Shown here: positions 9,142 to 17,489 of the stretch, piece by piece
Numbering within the stretch: the stretch's first letter is position 1
How the letters are laid out: each line of letters begins with the position of its first letter
From: Nocardiopsis coralli
GTDB lineage: Bacteria > Actinomycetota > Actinomycetes > Streptosporangiales > Streptosporangiaceae
NCBI RefSeq assembly: GCF_014892575.1
Contig: NZ_JADBGI010000004.1
Location: 64,282-128,281 of the forward strand
Length of the DNA stretch: 64,000 nt
Direction: 5' to 3'
Translations under genes and position numbers: made by a program
The notes under the pieces: model-generated
The model's database searches: none
The model's input: only the letters and a program-made list of their open reading frames with translations
What the model was told of the DNA's origin: nothing

Positions 9142-9241
9142 CCCCCTGCCTCCGAGCATTCCGTTCTGTCGTCACCGGCGCGGATGATCGGGGGAACAGG
9201 CCCCAGCGCCTGATCCGTCTATCTCGAACCGGAGCCGATCC

Positions 9242-9811
9242 ATGGCAGGCGAAACCCAGATCACGCTCGTCGGCAACCTCGTCGACGACCCTGAACTGCG
9301 CTTCACGCCCAGTGGAGCCGCGGTCGCCAACTTCCGAGTGGCCTCGACGCCTCGCACCTTCGACCGCCAGGCGGGGGAGTGGAAGGACGGCGAGTCCATG
9401 TTCCTCACCTGCACCGTCTGGCGGCAGTACGCGGAGAACGTCGCGGAGAGCCTCCAGCGCGGCATGCGTGTCATCGTCCAGGGGCGCCTCAAGCAGCGTT
9501 CCTTCGAGACCCGCGAGGGTGAGAAGCGCACCGTCTTCGAGATCGACGTCGACGAGGTCGGTCCCGCCCTGCGCCGCGCCACCGCCAAGGTGACCAAGAC
9601 GGCGGGTCAGGGCGGCGGCGGCTTCGGCGGCCAAGGTGGCGGTTTCGGTGGCGGCCAGCCCCAGGGCGGCGGCTACGGGAACCAGGGCGGCGGCTTCGGC
9701 GGCGGCCCCCAGGGCGGTCGCGGCGGAGCACCCGCCGACGACCCGTGGGCGACCAACGGCGGTGGCGGCGGCTTCGGCGGCGGCGGGTTCTCCGACGAGC
9801 CCCCGTTCTAG
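9242..9811 (+). CDS. ssb: Single-stranded DNA-binding protein
   Basis: Coats single-stranded DNA in replication, repair and recombination. The 189-aa protein has an OB fold in residues 1-110 ([52 protein letters not shown]), then a long Gly/Gln-rich linker (GGGFGGQGG repeats) and the acidic tip DEPPF that binds partner proteins. Start ATG 9242 follows GGAGC. Position between rpsF and rpsR is conserved across bacteria. Confidence 0.97.
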   Translation: MAGETQITLVGNLVDDPELRFTPSGAAVANFRVASTPRTFDRQAGEWKDGESMFLTCTVWRQYAENVAESLQRGMRVIVQGRLKQRSFETREGEKRTVFEIDVDEVGPALRRATAKVTKTAGQGGGGFGGQGGGFGGGQPQGGGYGNQGGGFGGGPQGGRGGAPADDPWATNGGGGGFGGGGFSDEPPF

Positions 9812-9842
9812 TCCGAGGTCGAGCACCGAGCATCACCCCGGC

Positions 9843-9907
9843 CGGTGTCCGCCGGACACCGTGCCACCATCCATTTGTCATAGACCATCCCCGGGAACGA
9901 CCCGGGG
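9843..9907 (+). promoter_or_regulatory. Two hairpins in the rpsR leader
   Basis: CGGTGTCC (9843-9850) pairs with GGACACCG (9854-9861) around a GCC loop. CCCCGGG (9889-9895) pairs with CCCGGGG (9901-9907) around AACGA, ending eight bases before the GAAGGAG ribosome site of rpsR. They may attenuate or terminate between ssb and rpsR, or control S18 translation. S6:S18 is known to bind an RNA motif in rpsF leaders of other bacteria, but no match to that motif is claimed here. Confidence 0.45.
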
Positions 9908-9928
9908 CTCTTGCGAAGGAGCACCACG

Positions 9929-10165
9929 ATGGCGAAGCCGGCAGCGCGCAAGCCCAAGAAGAAGGTGTGCATCTTCTGCCAGGAGAAGCAGTCCTACATC
10001 GACTACAAGGACACCACGCTTCTCCGTAAGTTCATCTCCGAGCGCGGCAAGATCCGTGCTCGTCGGGTGACCGGTAACTGCACGCAGCACCAGCGCGACG
10101 TCGCGACCGCGATCAAGAACGCGCGCGAGGTCGCCCTGCTGCCCTACACCAGCAGCACCCGATAG
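9929..10165 (+). CDS. rpsR: 30S ribosomal protein S18
   Basis: Partner of S6 in the 30S platform. The 78-aa product [20 protein letters not shown] carries the CxxC pair (C-I-F-C) of zinc-type S18 and the conserved [18 protein letters not shown] and RRVTGNC segments. ATG 9929 has GAAGGAG at good spacing; an in-frame upstream ATG at 9911 would place this ribosome site inside the gene and is rejected. Confidence 0.97.
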   Translation: MAKPAARKPKKKVCIFCQEKQSYIDYKDTTLLRKFISERGKIRARRVTGNCTQHQRDVATAIKNAREVALLPYTSSTR

Positions 10166-10193
10166 CCGGGAAACTCCGAGGGAGGTTTTTGTC

Positions 10194-10640
10194 GTGAAGC
10201 TGATCCTGACCCACGAGGTCAACGGTCTCGGAGCCCCCGGCGATGTCGTCGAGGTGCGGGACGGCTACGGCCGTAACTACCTGCTCCCCCGCGGGTTCGC
10301 CATCGTGTGGACCCGTGGCGGCCAGAAGCAGATCGACCTCATCCAGCGCGCCCGTCGCTCCCGCGACATCCGCACGCTGGACGAGGCCCGTCAGATCGCC
10401 GGCCAGGTCGAGTCGCTCACGGTGCGCCTGAAGCAGCGCGCCGGCCAGGGCGGCCGTCTGTTCGGTTCTGTCACCGCCGGTGACGTCGCCGAGGCCGTGA
10501 AGGCCTCCGGCGGTCCCGAGCTGGACAAGCGCCGGATCGAGATCAAGAACGCGATCAAGTCGGTCGGCGCCCACAAGGTCGACGTGCGCCTCCACCCCGA
10601 GGTCAGCGCGACCATCAAGCTGGACGTCGCAGGCGTCTAG
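10194..10640 (+). CDS. rplI: 50S ribosomal protein L9
   Basis: L9 lies near the L1 stalk of the large subunit and helps keep the reading frame. The 148-aa product starts [34 protein letters not shown], the L9 N-terminal domain, followed by the long helix and a C-terminal domain. GTG 10194 follows GAGGGAGG. It is the last gene of the operon and is followed by a strong hairpin. Confidence 0.97.
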   Translation: MKLILTHEVNGLGAPGDVVEVRDGYGRNYLLPRGFAIVWTRGGQKQIDLIQRARRSRDIRTLDEARQIAGQVESLTVRLKQRAGQGGRLFGSVTAGDVAEAVKASGGPELDKRRIEIKNAIKSVGAHKVDVRLHPEVSATIKLDVAGV

Positions 10641-10656
10641 TCACGGTCGACCGTCG

Positions 10657-10691
10657 AAGGCCCCGTCCCGCTTCGTGCGGGGCGGGGCCTT
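10657..10691 (+). terminator. Terminator of the rpsF-rplI operon
   Basis: A 15-bp stem (10657-10671 with 10677-10691, one G-U pair) closes a TTCGT loop and is followed by TTCG. It begins 17 bases after the rplI stop. Confidence 0.88.
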
Positions 10692-10810
10692 TCGTCTGTG
10701 TGTGAGATGGACACGCCGCCCCTGAAGCCCAAGTGTGATTACAGTTGGTAATCTATCGTGTTCTCTGTGTTGGCATCCCGGATGCCCCGCACAGAGAGGA
10801 CGAAGCATCG

Positions 10811-11617
10811 ATGGCCGTAGAGAGACTGGACCGCAGGACCATGCTCCGCGGGGCCGCACTCCTCGCCGGGGGTGTACTGCTCGGCGGAGGGCTGGGCACG
10901 ACCACCGCACGCGAGGCCCGGGCCGCCGCGATGCCGAAGGTGTTCACGCGGGACGACTGGGGTGCCCGTGCGCCCCAGGAGACGATCGACGTCCGGTCGG
11001 GCGGACCGACGCACATCGTGGTGCACCACACCGCGACCGAGAACGTCTCCGACACCTCGACGTCGCACGCGGCCGCCCTGTCCCGTTCCATCCAGAGGTT
11101 CCACATGGACACCAACGGGTGGGCCGACACCGGACAGCAGTTCACGATCAGCCGCGGCGGACACATCATGGAGGGCCGTGAGCGCTCCCTGGCCGCCGTG
11201 GGCGAGGGGTCGCACGTGATCGGCGCACACACCGCCGACCACAACGACCACACCATCGGGATCGAGAACGAGGGCACCTACACCTCGGCCACGCCGCCCG
11301 GAGACCTCCTCGACGCACTGGCCGACACGTGTGCCTGGCTGTGCACCGCCTACGGGCTGGACCCGGAGGAGGCGATCGTCGGCCACCGCGACTACAACTC
11401 GACCAACTGCCCCGGTGACGAGCTGTACGGGCTGCTCCCGCAGCTGCGCAGCGACACCGCGGCCAAGATGTCGAACGTGCGGAGCGAACTCGACGGGGTC
11501 GTGGACCTGGATCTGCGCCCCGAACAGCTGCCGTCGTTCCCCGGGCTCCCGCAGGCCGAACGGGTCGCCAACCACTACCACGGTCCGACGATCGGTCAGC
11601 GCGAACCGGTCCTGTGA
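10811..11617 (+). CDS. Tat-exported N-acetylmuramoyl-L-alanine amidase (PGRP/Amidase_2 type)
   Basis: A 268-aa secreted zinc hydrolase that should cut the bond between MurNAc and the stem peptide. The N-terminus has a twin-arginine signal (DRRTMLRG followed by a Leu/Gly-rich core and an AxA-like site near residue 38). The amidase domain shows zinc ligands His72 (IVVHHTATEN), His192 and Cys200 (GHRDYNSTNC), with the H-x7-C spacing of peptidoglycan-recognition amidases. A frame-internal upstream ATG exists, but ATG 10811 follows AGAGAGGACG and starts the Tat signal. It has its own promoter after the rplI terminator and converges with the MATE gene. Confidence 0.9.
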   Translation: MAVERLDRRTMLRGAALLAGGVLLGGGLGTTTAREARAAAMPKVFTRDDWGARAPQETIDVRSGGPTHIVVHHTATENVSDTSTSHAAALSRSIQRFHMDTNGWADTGQQFTISRGGHIMEGRERSLAAVGEGSHVIGAHTADHNDHTIGIENEGTYTSATPPGDLLDALADTCAWLCTAYGLDPEEAIVGHRDYNSTNCPGDELYGLLPQLRSDTAAKMSNVRSELDGVVDLDLRPEQLPSFPGLPQAERVANHYHGPTIGQREPVL

Positions 11618-11621
11618 CCCG

Positions 11622-12974
11622 TCACCGGGGCCGCTCTGCCCCGGTGACCAGCCATGCACCGCCCCGTGCCCTCAGCCCCAGGGTGAGGGCACGGGCCAGG
11701 ATCCACACGGAGAAGGCCCCCCACAGGCCGACCAACCCCCACAGCTGGGACCCCGCCACACTCGGCAGGGCCAGCGCGAACGGCAGGAACGCCAGCATCG
11801 TCCACAGGGACGCCCACGCGAGGTAACGCTGGTCCCCGGCCCCCATCAGGACCCCGTCCAGCACCATCGTCACCCCGCTCAACGGCTGCATCAGGGCCAC
11901 CACGACCAGCGAGGCCATGATCAACGAGGCCACGTGTGCGTCGTCGGTGAAGGGGACCGGTGCCCAGGGCAGCACCAACAGCACCACGACGGTGAAGACC
12001 AGCCCGGCCATCACACCCCACTCGACCATGCGCCGGGTCGCGTCGCGGGTCCCGCGCACGTCGCCGGCGCCGAGGTAGCGGCCCACGATGGACTGTCCGG
12101 CGATGGCGACGGCGTCCATGGCGAAGACGAGCAGGGCCCAGATGTTGTAACTGACCTGGTGCGCGGCGATCGACTCGTCGCCCAGACGGGCGGCGACCGC
12201 GGTCGTGACCAGCGCGACCACACGCATGGAGACGCTGCGCAGGAACAGGGCGAACCCGGCGGTCGCCGAGCGGCGCAGGCCGTACAGGCTCGGCGCGAGG
12301 GAGACCCCCTGACCGCGGGCCGACCGGGCGATCGCGGCCACGTACCAGAAGGCCCCCGCCCCCTGCGCGATCACCGTCGACCAGGCCGAACCGGCGATGC
12401 CCCAGTCCATGACGAGCACGAAGAGCGCACACAGCAGGGCGTTGCCCGCGTAGGACGCCACGGCCACCACGAGTGGGGTGCGGGCGTCCTGGAGTCCGCG
12501 CAGGACCCCGGTCCCGGCCATGATGATCAGCAGGAACGGGGTGCTCAGCAGGCTGATGCGCAGGTAGGTCAGCGCGTAGGGCGCGACCTCGGGGGAGGCG
12601 CCGAGCATGTCGATGAGGTACGGGCCCAGGGGCCAGCCGATGCCGATGGCGGCGATCCCGAGGAGCACGGCGAGCCACAGGCCGTCGATCCCGTCGCGCA
12701 TCCCGCCGGGGATGTCCCCGGCCCCGAATTTGCGGGCCACCGCGGCGGTGGTCCCGTAGGCGAGGAAGATGCACACCGCGGCCAGGGTCAGCAGGACCTG
12801 GCCGGCCACCCCGAGCCCGCCGAGGGCCTGGGTGCCGAGAGTGCCGACGATCGCGGAGTCGGTGAGCAGGAACAGGGGCTCACTGATGAGAGCGAAGAAC
12901 GTGGGGACCGCGAGTGCGAAGATCTCCCGGTCGTGGCGGTGCCGGAAGGGCGCGGCGGAGAGCAGTCTGGGCAT
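11622..12974 (-). CDS. MATE family efflux transporter (DinF-like)
   Basis: A 450-aa integral membrane protein with about twelve helices in two related halves, as in Na+/H+-coupled drug exporters. Typical segments include PTFFALISEPLFLLTDSAIVGTLG at the N-terminus and AAHQVSYNIWALLVFAMDAVAIAGQ in the second half, the latter a DinF/MATE hallmark. The ATG at 12974 is the only good start. Its stop is four bases from the amidase stop. A MATE gene at this place before dnaB is conserved in Streptomyces, so it is part of the core rather than an acquired resistance gene. Confidence 0.9.
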   Translation of the reverse strand: MPRLLSAAPFRHRHDREIFALAVPTFFALISEPLFLLTDSAIVGTLGTQALGGLGVAGQVLLTLAAVCIFLAYGTTAAVARKFGAGDIPGGMRDGIDGLWLAVLLGIAAIGIGWPLGPYLIDMLGASPEVAPYALTYLRISLLSTPFLLIIMAGTGVLRGLQDARTPLVVAVASYAGNALLCALFVLVMDWGIAGSAWSTVIAQGAGAFWYVAAIARSARGQGVSLAPSLYGLRRSATAGFALFLRSVSMRVVALVTTAVAARLGDESIAAHQVSYNIWALLVFAMDAVAIAGQSIVGRYLGAGDVRGTRDATRRMVEWGVMAGLVFTVVVLLVLPWAPVPFTDDAHVASLIMASLVVVALMQPLSGVTMVLDGVLMGAGDQRYLAWASLWTMLAFLPFALALPSVAGSQLWGLVGLWGAFSVWILARALTLGLRARGGAWLVTGAERPR

Positions 12975-13018
12975 GACGGGGCAAGATTACCGGACACCCG
13001 TTCGACGGGGTGGGTGAA

Positions 13019-13226
13019 GTTGTCCACAGGCGCGCGAAAGCCTGTGGACAACCTGTGGAAAGACCCTCTGTGAGGCATCTGGCACCCGGGGGTCACGAAG
13101 CACGTTTTCGCAGATCAAATGGGTCATGAACGGGACGTCGCAAAGTTATCCACAGGTGATGTGCACAACCTGTGCGCACAACGTCCCGCGCAGCCCGGGA
13201 CATGGTGGTACAGGCGGTTGTCCACA
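13019..13226. promoter_or_regulatory. DnaA-box cluster upstream of dnaB
   Basis: Perfect DnaA boxes lie at 13020-13028 (TTGTCCACA, plus), 13043-13051 (minus), 13146-13154 (TTATCCACA, plus) and 13218-13226 (TTGTCCACA, plus). Near-matches are at 13054-13062 and 13160-13168. The first two boxes form a perfect 13-bp inverted repeat (13019-13031 and 13040-13052) with an 8-base spacer. All lie in the 329-base spacer between the divergent MATE and dnaB genes. DnaA-controlled dnaB transcription or DnaA titration are both plausible. Confidence 0.75.
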
Positions 13227-13303
13227 GGCTTCTGCCGGGGTCCGGGAGGACCTCGGGATGGGGCATCCTGGAGGGGTCGTCATCGTCTCTGGGGGAGTAG
13301 TCC

Positions 13304-15934
13304 GTGAGCGTCGCCGAGGAACCACCCGAGGAACGCGGATACGATCGCACCCCTCCCCACGACATCCAGGCGGAGCAGAGCGTGCTCGGCGGCATGCTCC
13401 TGTCGAAGGACGCCATCACGCAGGTCGTGGAGATCATCCGCTCCGCCGACTTCTACCGGCCCGCGCACCAGATCATCTACGACGCGGTCGTGGACCTGTT
13501 CTCCCGCGGCGAGCCGGTCGACGCCATCTCCGTCAACGCCGAGCTCACCAAGCGCGGCGAGGTCACCCGGGTGGGCGGCGCCCCTTACCTGCACACCCTG
13601 ACCGAGGCGATCCCCACCGCCGCCAACGCCGGCTACTACGCCAAGATCGTCTCCGACCGCGCGATCCTGCGCCGCCTCGTGGAGGTCGGTACCCGCATCG
13701 CGCAGATCGGCTACACCGGCGACGGCGAGGTCGACGACCTCGTCGACCACGCACAGGCCGAGATCTACCGCGTTGCCGAGAAGCGCACCGGCGAGGACTA
13801 CCTCGCGCTCGCCGACATCATGCCCGGCGCCCTCGACGAGATCGAGGCGATCGGTGCCCACGACGGCAGCCTCACGGGTGTGCCCACGGGCTTCGCCGAC
13901 TTCGACGCGCTCACCAACGGCCTGCACCCCGGCCAGATGGTGATCATCGCCGCCCGCCCGGCAGTAGGCAAGTCGACGCTTGCACTCGATTTTGCTCGGG
14001 CGGCCTCCATCAAGAACGACATGACCTCGGTCTTCTTCAGCCTGGAGATGGGGCGGAACGAGATCGTCATGCGCCTGCTCTCGGCCGAGGCGCGGGTCCC
14101 GCTGCACACGATGCGGTCCGGTCTGATGACCGACGACGACTGGACCCGCCTGGCCAGACGCATGGGCGAGGTCGCCAACGCCCCCCTGTTCATCGACGAT
14201 TCCCCGAACATGTCGATGATGGAGATCCGTGCCAAGGCGCGCCGTCTCAAGCAGCAGCACGATCTCAAGCTCATCGTCGTCGACTACCTCCAGCTCATGA
14301 GCGCCTCCGGCCGGGTGGAGAGCCGGCAGCAGGAGGTATCGGAGATGTCGCGTTCCCTCAAGCTCTTGGCCAAGGAGCTCGAGGTTCCGGTCGTGGCGCT
14401 CTCACAGCTCAACCGTGGCCCGGAACAACGCACGGACAAGCGCCCGCAGGTCTCGGACCTGCGTGAGTCCGGATGCCTGGTCCCAGAAACACGTGTACGG
14501 CGTGCAGACACGGGTGTTGAGACCACCTTGGGTGAGCTGCACGAGAGCGGGGAGACCGATATCCCGGTGTGGTCCCTCGACGAAAAGTTGCGCATGGTTC
14601 CCCGGACCATGACTCACGTGTTCTCCAGCGGCACCAAGCAGGTGTACCGCCTTCTCCTCACCTCGGGCCGGGAGGTCACCGCGTCGGGAAACCACCCCTT
14701 CCTCGCGTTCGACGGATGGACACCGCTGGAGGAACTGGGTGCGGGTGACCGGATCGCCGTACCCCGGTCGGTGCCGGAACCTGAGCAGGTGCGTTCATGG
14801 TCGGAGCCGGAGGTCATCCTCTTGGCTCACCTCATCGGGGACGGCTCCTTCGTCCGTCGGCAGCCGATTCGTTACGCGAACACGGACGAGGACAACTTGG
14901 CCGTCGTCACAGAGGCCGCGGCCCACTTCGGGGTCCGGGCGGTGCGTGACGAGCACGCTGCTGCCCGCACGGTCTCGCTCCGGCTTCCGTCCCCGTACCG
15001 GTTGACCCACGGTAAGCGGAACCCGATCGCGCAGTGGTTGGACGGCTTGGGGCTCTTCGGGCTGCGCAGCCACGAGAAGTTCGTCCCGTGCGGGGTCTTC
15101 TCCCTGCCGGAATCACAGGTCGCGTTGTTCCTCCGACACCTATGGGCGACCGACGGGTCGGTCGGGTGGGACCGGGCGGCGGACAAGGCCCGCATCTACT
15201 ACTCGACAACGAGCCGTCGCTTGGTCGACGACGTGAGCCACCTGCTCATGCGGCTCGGCATCATGAGCCGGATCAAGGAGACCCGGAAGGGCGATTACCG
15301 GCCCAGCTACACCGTGGACGTCAACGGTGTCGACGACCAGCGTCGCTTCGCCGACCTGGTGGGCTGCCACGGTGCGCGGTCGGTGCGCGTGGACGAGTGT
15401 GTGACGGCGCTCGCCGGTCGCAAGGCCAACACCAATCTGGACACGGTCCCTCACCAGGTGTGGGATCAGGTCCGAGAAGGCCTCGCAAACCGGGGGATGA
15501 CCCATCGTGAGTTCGCGTCCGCCATGGAGACCAGTTTCAGTGGCAGGAGCATGTGGAAGCGCGCGCCGAGCAGAACCCGGCTCTCCCGAGTGGCCCAGGT
15601 GTTGGACGACGCCGATCTGGATCTGCTCGCCACCAACGACGTTTTCTGGGATGAGATCGCCGCGGTGGAGCCGCTCGGGGAGCGCGAGGTGTTCGATGCC
15701 ACGGTTCCGGGCACGCACAATTTTGTCGCCAACGGGATCCACGTACACAATTCGATCGAGCAGGACGCCGACATGGTGATCCTCCTGTACCGCGAGGACG
15801 TGCACGACAAGGAGTCGCCGCGCGCGGGCGAGGCGGACATCATCGTGGCCAAGCACCGTAATGGTCCGACCGCGGACGTCACCGTCGCCTTCCAGGGGCA
15901 CTACAGCCGCTTTGTCGACATGGCGCCGGGCTGA
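13304..15934 (+). CDS. dnaB: Replicative DNA helicase DnaB with in-frame intein
   Basis: The precursor is 876 aa: extein 1-390 and 817-876 (450 aa together, normal for DnaB) interrupted by a 426-aa intein. DnaB is the hexameric ring helicase at the fork. Its N-terminal domain (HDIQAEQSVLGGMLL) is followed by a RecA-like ATPase with Walker A ARPAVGKST (residues 217-225), LIVVDYLQLM as Walker B, and SQLNRGPEQR. The intein sits between DLRESG and SIEQDAD, in the conserved motif H4 region. GTG 13304 follows GGGGGAG. Several codons at the Walker A site end in A or T against the local norm. Function requires protein splicing. Confidence 0.95.
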   Translation: MSVAEEPPEERGYDRTPPHDIQAEQSVLGGMLLSKDAITQVVEIIRSADFYRPAHQIIYDAVVDLFSRGEPVDAISVNAELTKRGEVTRVGGAPYLHTLTEAIPTAANAGYYAKIVSDRAILRRLVEVGTRIAQIGYTGDGEVDDLVDHAQAEIYRVAEKRTGEDYLALADIMPGALDEIEAIGAHDGSLTGVPTGFADFDALTNGLHPGQMVIIAARPAVGKSTLALDFARAASIKNDMTSVFFSLEMGRNEIVMRLLSAEARVPLHTMRSGLMTDDDWTRLARRMGEVANAPLFIDDSPNMSMMEIRAKARRLKQQHDLKLIVVDYLQLMSASGRVESRQQEVSEMSRSLKLLAKELEVPVVALSQLNRGPEQRTDKRPQVSDLRESGCLVPETRVRRADTGVETTLGELHESGETDIPVWSLDEKLRMVPRTMTHVFSSGTKQVYRLLLTSGREVTASGNHPFLAFDGWTPLEELGAGDRIAVPRSVPEPEQVRSWSEPEVILLAHLIGDGSFVRRQPIRYANTDEDNLAVVTEAAAHFGVRAVRDEHAAARTVSLRLPSPYRLTHGKRNPIAQWLDGLGLFGLRSHEKFVPCGVFSLPESQVALFLRHLWATDGSVGWDRAADKARIYYSTTSRRLVDDVSHLLMRLGIMSRIKETRKGDYRPSYTVDVNGVDDQRRFADLVGCHGARSVRVDECVTALAGRKANTNLDTVPHQVWDQVREGLANRGMTHREFASAMETSFSGRSMWKRAPSRTRLSRVAQVLDDADLDLLATNDVFWDEIAAVEPLGEREVFDATVPGTHNFVANGIHVHNSIEQDADMVILLYREDVHDKESPRAGEADIIVAKHRNGPTADVTVAFQGHYSRFVDMAPG
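14474..15751 (+). mobile_element. DnaB intein with LAGLIDADG homing endonuclease
   Basis: Residues 391-816 of the DnaB precursor. Splicing residues are intact: Cys391 at the N-junction, T459 and H464 of block B (TASGNHPF), the C-terminal block ending VHN with His815-Asn816, and Ser817 as the first residue of the second extein. Between them are two LAGLIDADG-like motifs, LLAHLIGDG (Asp513) and LRHLWATDG (Asp617), so the endonuclease may be active. The codons are less GC-biased than the extein (TTG, GTA, CTT and GTT recur). The insertion point equals that of the Synechocystis DnaB intein. Confidence 0.93.
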
Positions 15935-16459
15935 TGGAGCGACGTGTCGCCACGGCGACAGGTCTCTGAAGTGCTGTAACCACAGAACCACCTGCGGTTA
16001 TATCGGTCCGTCCACAAGTCGATTTTTGTGCAGACCAAAAAGTCGACAAAGAGCTACGTCGACATGACGCCACAGCCCCGTGCCTGTCGCCGAAGCCGGC
16101 GGGGTGGCCGGCGGATCCTCGCGGCGAACATTCCGGGCGGGGCCCGGCGCGTGTCCTCCAGGTGCGGAGGCCCGAGTGTGCCGCGGCCCCGTGCCGGAGG
16201 GGAAACGGCCGAGCGGGTTTCGGACACCGAATGAGGCCGCAGGTGCGGGGCCGGATGGAGGCCCTCCGGTCCGCATCGGGGTGAGCCGTCCCGTGCCGGC
16301 CGGGTGCGGGTGGTCGCCGTGAGAGCAGGATCACCTCCGTTGTGTGGCCGGAGGTCCTGTATTCAGACAACCGGAACCCGATTAATCGACGGGCTGATTT
16401 GTCGACAAAACGATCCGCGCGGGGATCGAGTGACAGGAGCACCGCCCTACACACGCATC
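15935..16459. other. Noncoding region after dnaB with two hairpins
   Basis: No supported gene is seen. Base composition is lower in GC than the surroundings, with several short A/T runs. TAACC...GGTTA (15977-16000) forms an 8-bp hairpin with one mismatch, a likely dnaB terminator. GTCGATTTTTG (16018-16028) pairs with CAAAAAGTCGAC (16036-16047) with one bulged G. The palindrome GTCGAC recurs at 16042, 16058 and within TTTGTCGACAAA (16398-16409). ACCTCCG/CGGAGGT near 16330-16356 is a further dyad. Confidence 0.5.
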
Positions 16460-16488
16460 AGGCCCCCGCCCGGTGTGGGCGGGGGCCT
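16460..16488 (-). terminator. Hairpin terminator
   Basis: A perfect 12-bp stem (16460-16471 with 16477-16488) with a GGTGT loop. It lies 28 bases past the stop of the small minus-strand gene and probably ends it. Confidence 0.75.
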
Positions 16489-16515
16489 GTGCGAGTCGTG
16501 GGGCCGGGGGGGGTG

Positions 16516-16743
16516 TCAGAACCAGCGGGCCTCGGGGCGGGTGCGCCCGTTCTCGTCGGTCACGAGGACCCAGTGCATGATCGGGTGCCCCGAGCTGATG
16601 CGGTCGGCGTCCTCGCGGGGCTGCGGGACGGCTGCGGGGCCGCTGCCCAGGCCGGAGAGGCGGCGGGTCGTGGCGGCAGAGCGCGTGCTGCGACGGGTGT
16701 GGGAGCGAGTGGGCTGAGGTGCACGTTCGGTCCGGCGCGCCAT
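16516..16743 (-). CDS. Small basic hypothetical protein
   Basis: A 75-aa product with a very basic N-terminal half (MARRTERAPQPTRSHTRRSTRSAATTRR) and a more conserved-looking end, HPIMHWVLVTDENGRTRPEARWF. ATG 16743 is preceded by GAGAGGGG at good spacing, upstream DNA is AT-rich as for a promoter, and a terminator follows, which together support a real gene. No domain is recognised; the hydrophobic strand plus charged hairpin could be a small nucleic-acid-binding fold, but this is a guess. Confidence 0.6.
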   Translation of the reverse strand: MARRTERAPQPTRSHTRRSTRSAATTRRLSGLGSGPAAVPQPREDADRISSGHPIMHWVLVTDENGRTRPEARWF

Positions 16744-16902
16744 GGTGACCCCTCTCGTTTCCGTTTCAGATGATCTAAGTTAACCCGTCGTTCACCTTGG
16801 AGTCAATCGCCCGGGCGGTGAGAACCGGGGCTTCCGCGGCTGGATCGGGCCTCAGGTGAACGGAAGGTGAACGAGGGGCGAACCCGGACGACGGGTGCAG
16901 AA

Positions 16903-16940
16903 ACGACGAGAGCACCCGCCGCAGCGGGTGCTCTCGTCGT
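16903..16940 (-). terminator. 17-bp perfect hairpin terminator
   Basis: 16903-16919 and 16924-16940 are exact complements around a CGCA tetraloop. It lies about 25 bases past the stop of the PH-domain gene, and it may also insulate the 16516-16743 unit. Confidence 0.85.
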
Positions 16941-16964
16941 CGCTCTCGTGCGTGGAGGAGGGCC

Positions 16965-17474
16965 TCACTCCTTGAAGATGAGCCCCACGACCTCCAGGTA
17001 GAGCTGTTCCGGGTACGGGATGAAGTTGATCTTGCTGAGGGCCTGGTCCTGACCGGCCGACTCCATCACGAACGTCCCGTAACCGAGGAAGCGGCCGAGC
17101 AGCGTGCGCTCGAACCGCATGTCGGTGACCTTGCCGAGCGGCATCATGTTCACCTGGCGGGTGATGAGTCCCGTGGTGAGCAGGAGCCTCGCCGAGGTGA
17201 TGACGAAGTAGTCCACCGACCACTCGGCCACCTGCCAGACGAACCACACCAGCATCAGCAGCCACAGCCACCAGATGATGGCCAGGCTCGCCGTGCTGTT
17301 GGCGATCGCCGTGTTGCTGAGGATCCCGGCCACGATCAGGGCGGCGAGCACCGCGCTGACCGGCCCGATGAGCACGGCTGGATGCCTGCGGATGGTCACC
17401 ACGTCCTGCTCGTGGGGGAGCAGGTAACGGTTGACCGAGGCGGGTGCGCTGTTACTCGACGCTACGAGGCGCAT
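16965..17474 (-). CDS. Membrane protein with bacterial PH domain (YdbT/DUF304 type)
   Basis: A 169-aa protein with two membrane helices near residues 35-85 (AVLAALIVAGIL; IIWWLWLLMLVWFVWQV) followed by a bPH2 domain: YFVITSARLLLTTGLITRQVNMMPLGKVTDMRFERTLLGRFLGYGTFVMESAG. The ITSARLLLTTGL and MPLGKVTD segments are family signatures. The role of this family is not known. ATG 17474 has GGGGTGG upstream. It follows the small 17490-17654 gene by 15 bases, so the two form an operon. Confidence 0.82.
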   Translation of the reverse strand: MRLVASSNSAPASVNRYLLPHEQDVVTIRRHPAVLIGPVSAVLAALIVAGILSNTAIANSTASLAIIWWLWLLMLVWFVWQVAEWSVDYFVITSARLLLTTGLITRQVNMMPLGKVTDMRFERTLLGRFLGYGTFVMESAGQDQALSKINFIPYPEQLYLEVVGLIFKE

Positions 17475-17489
17475 GCCGGCCGACCACCC

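Noticed and set aside
13126..14466. Plus-strand frame overlapping the start of dnaB
   Set aside because: Out of frame with DnaB and composed of Arg/His/Pro-rich shadow translation; it also crosses the DnaA boxes.
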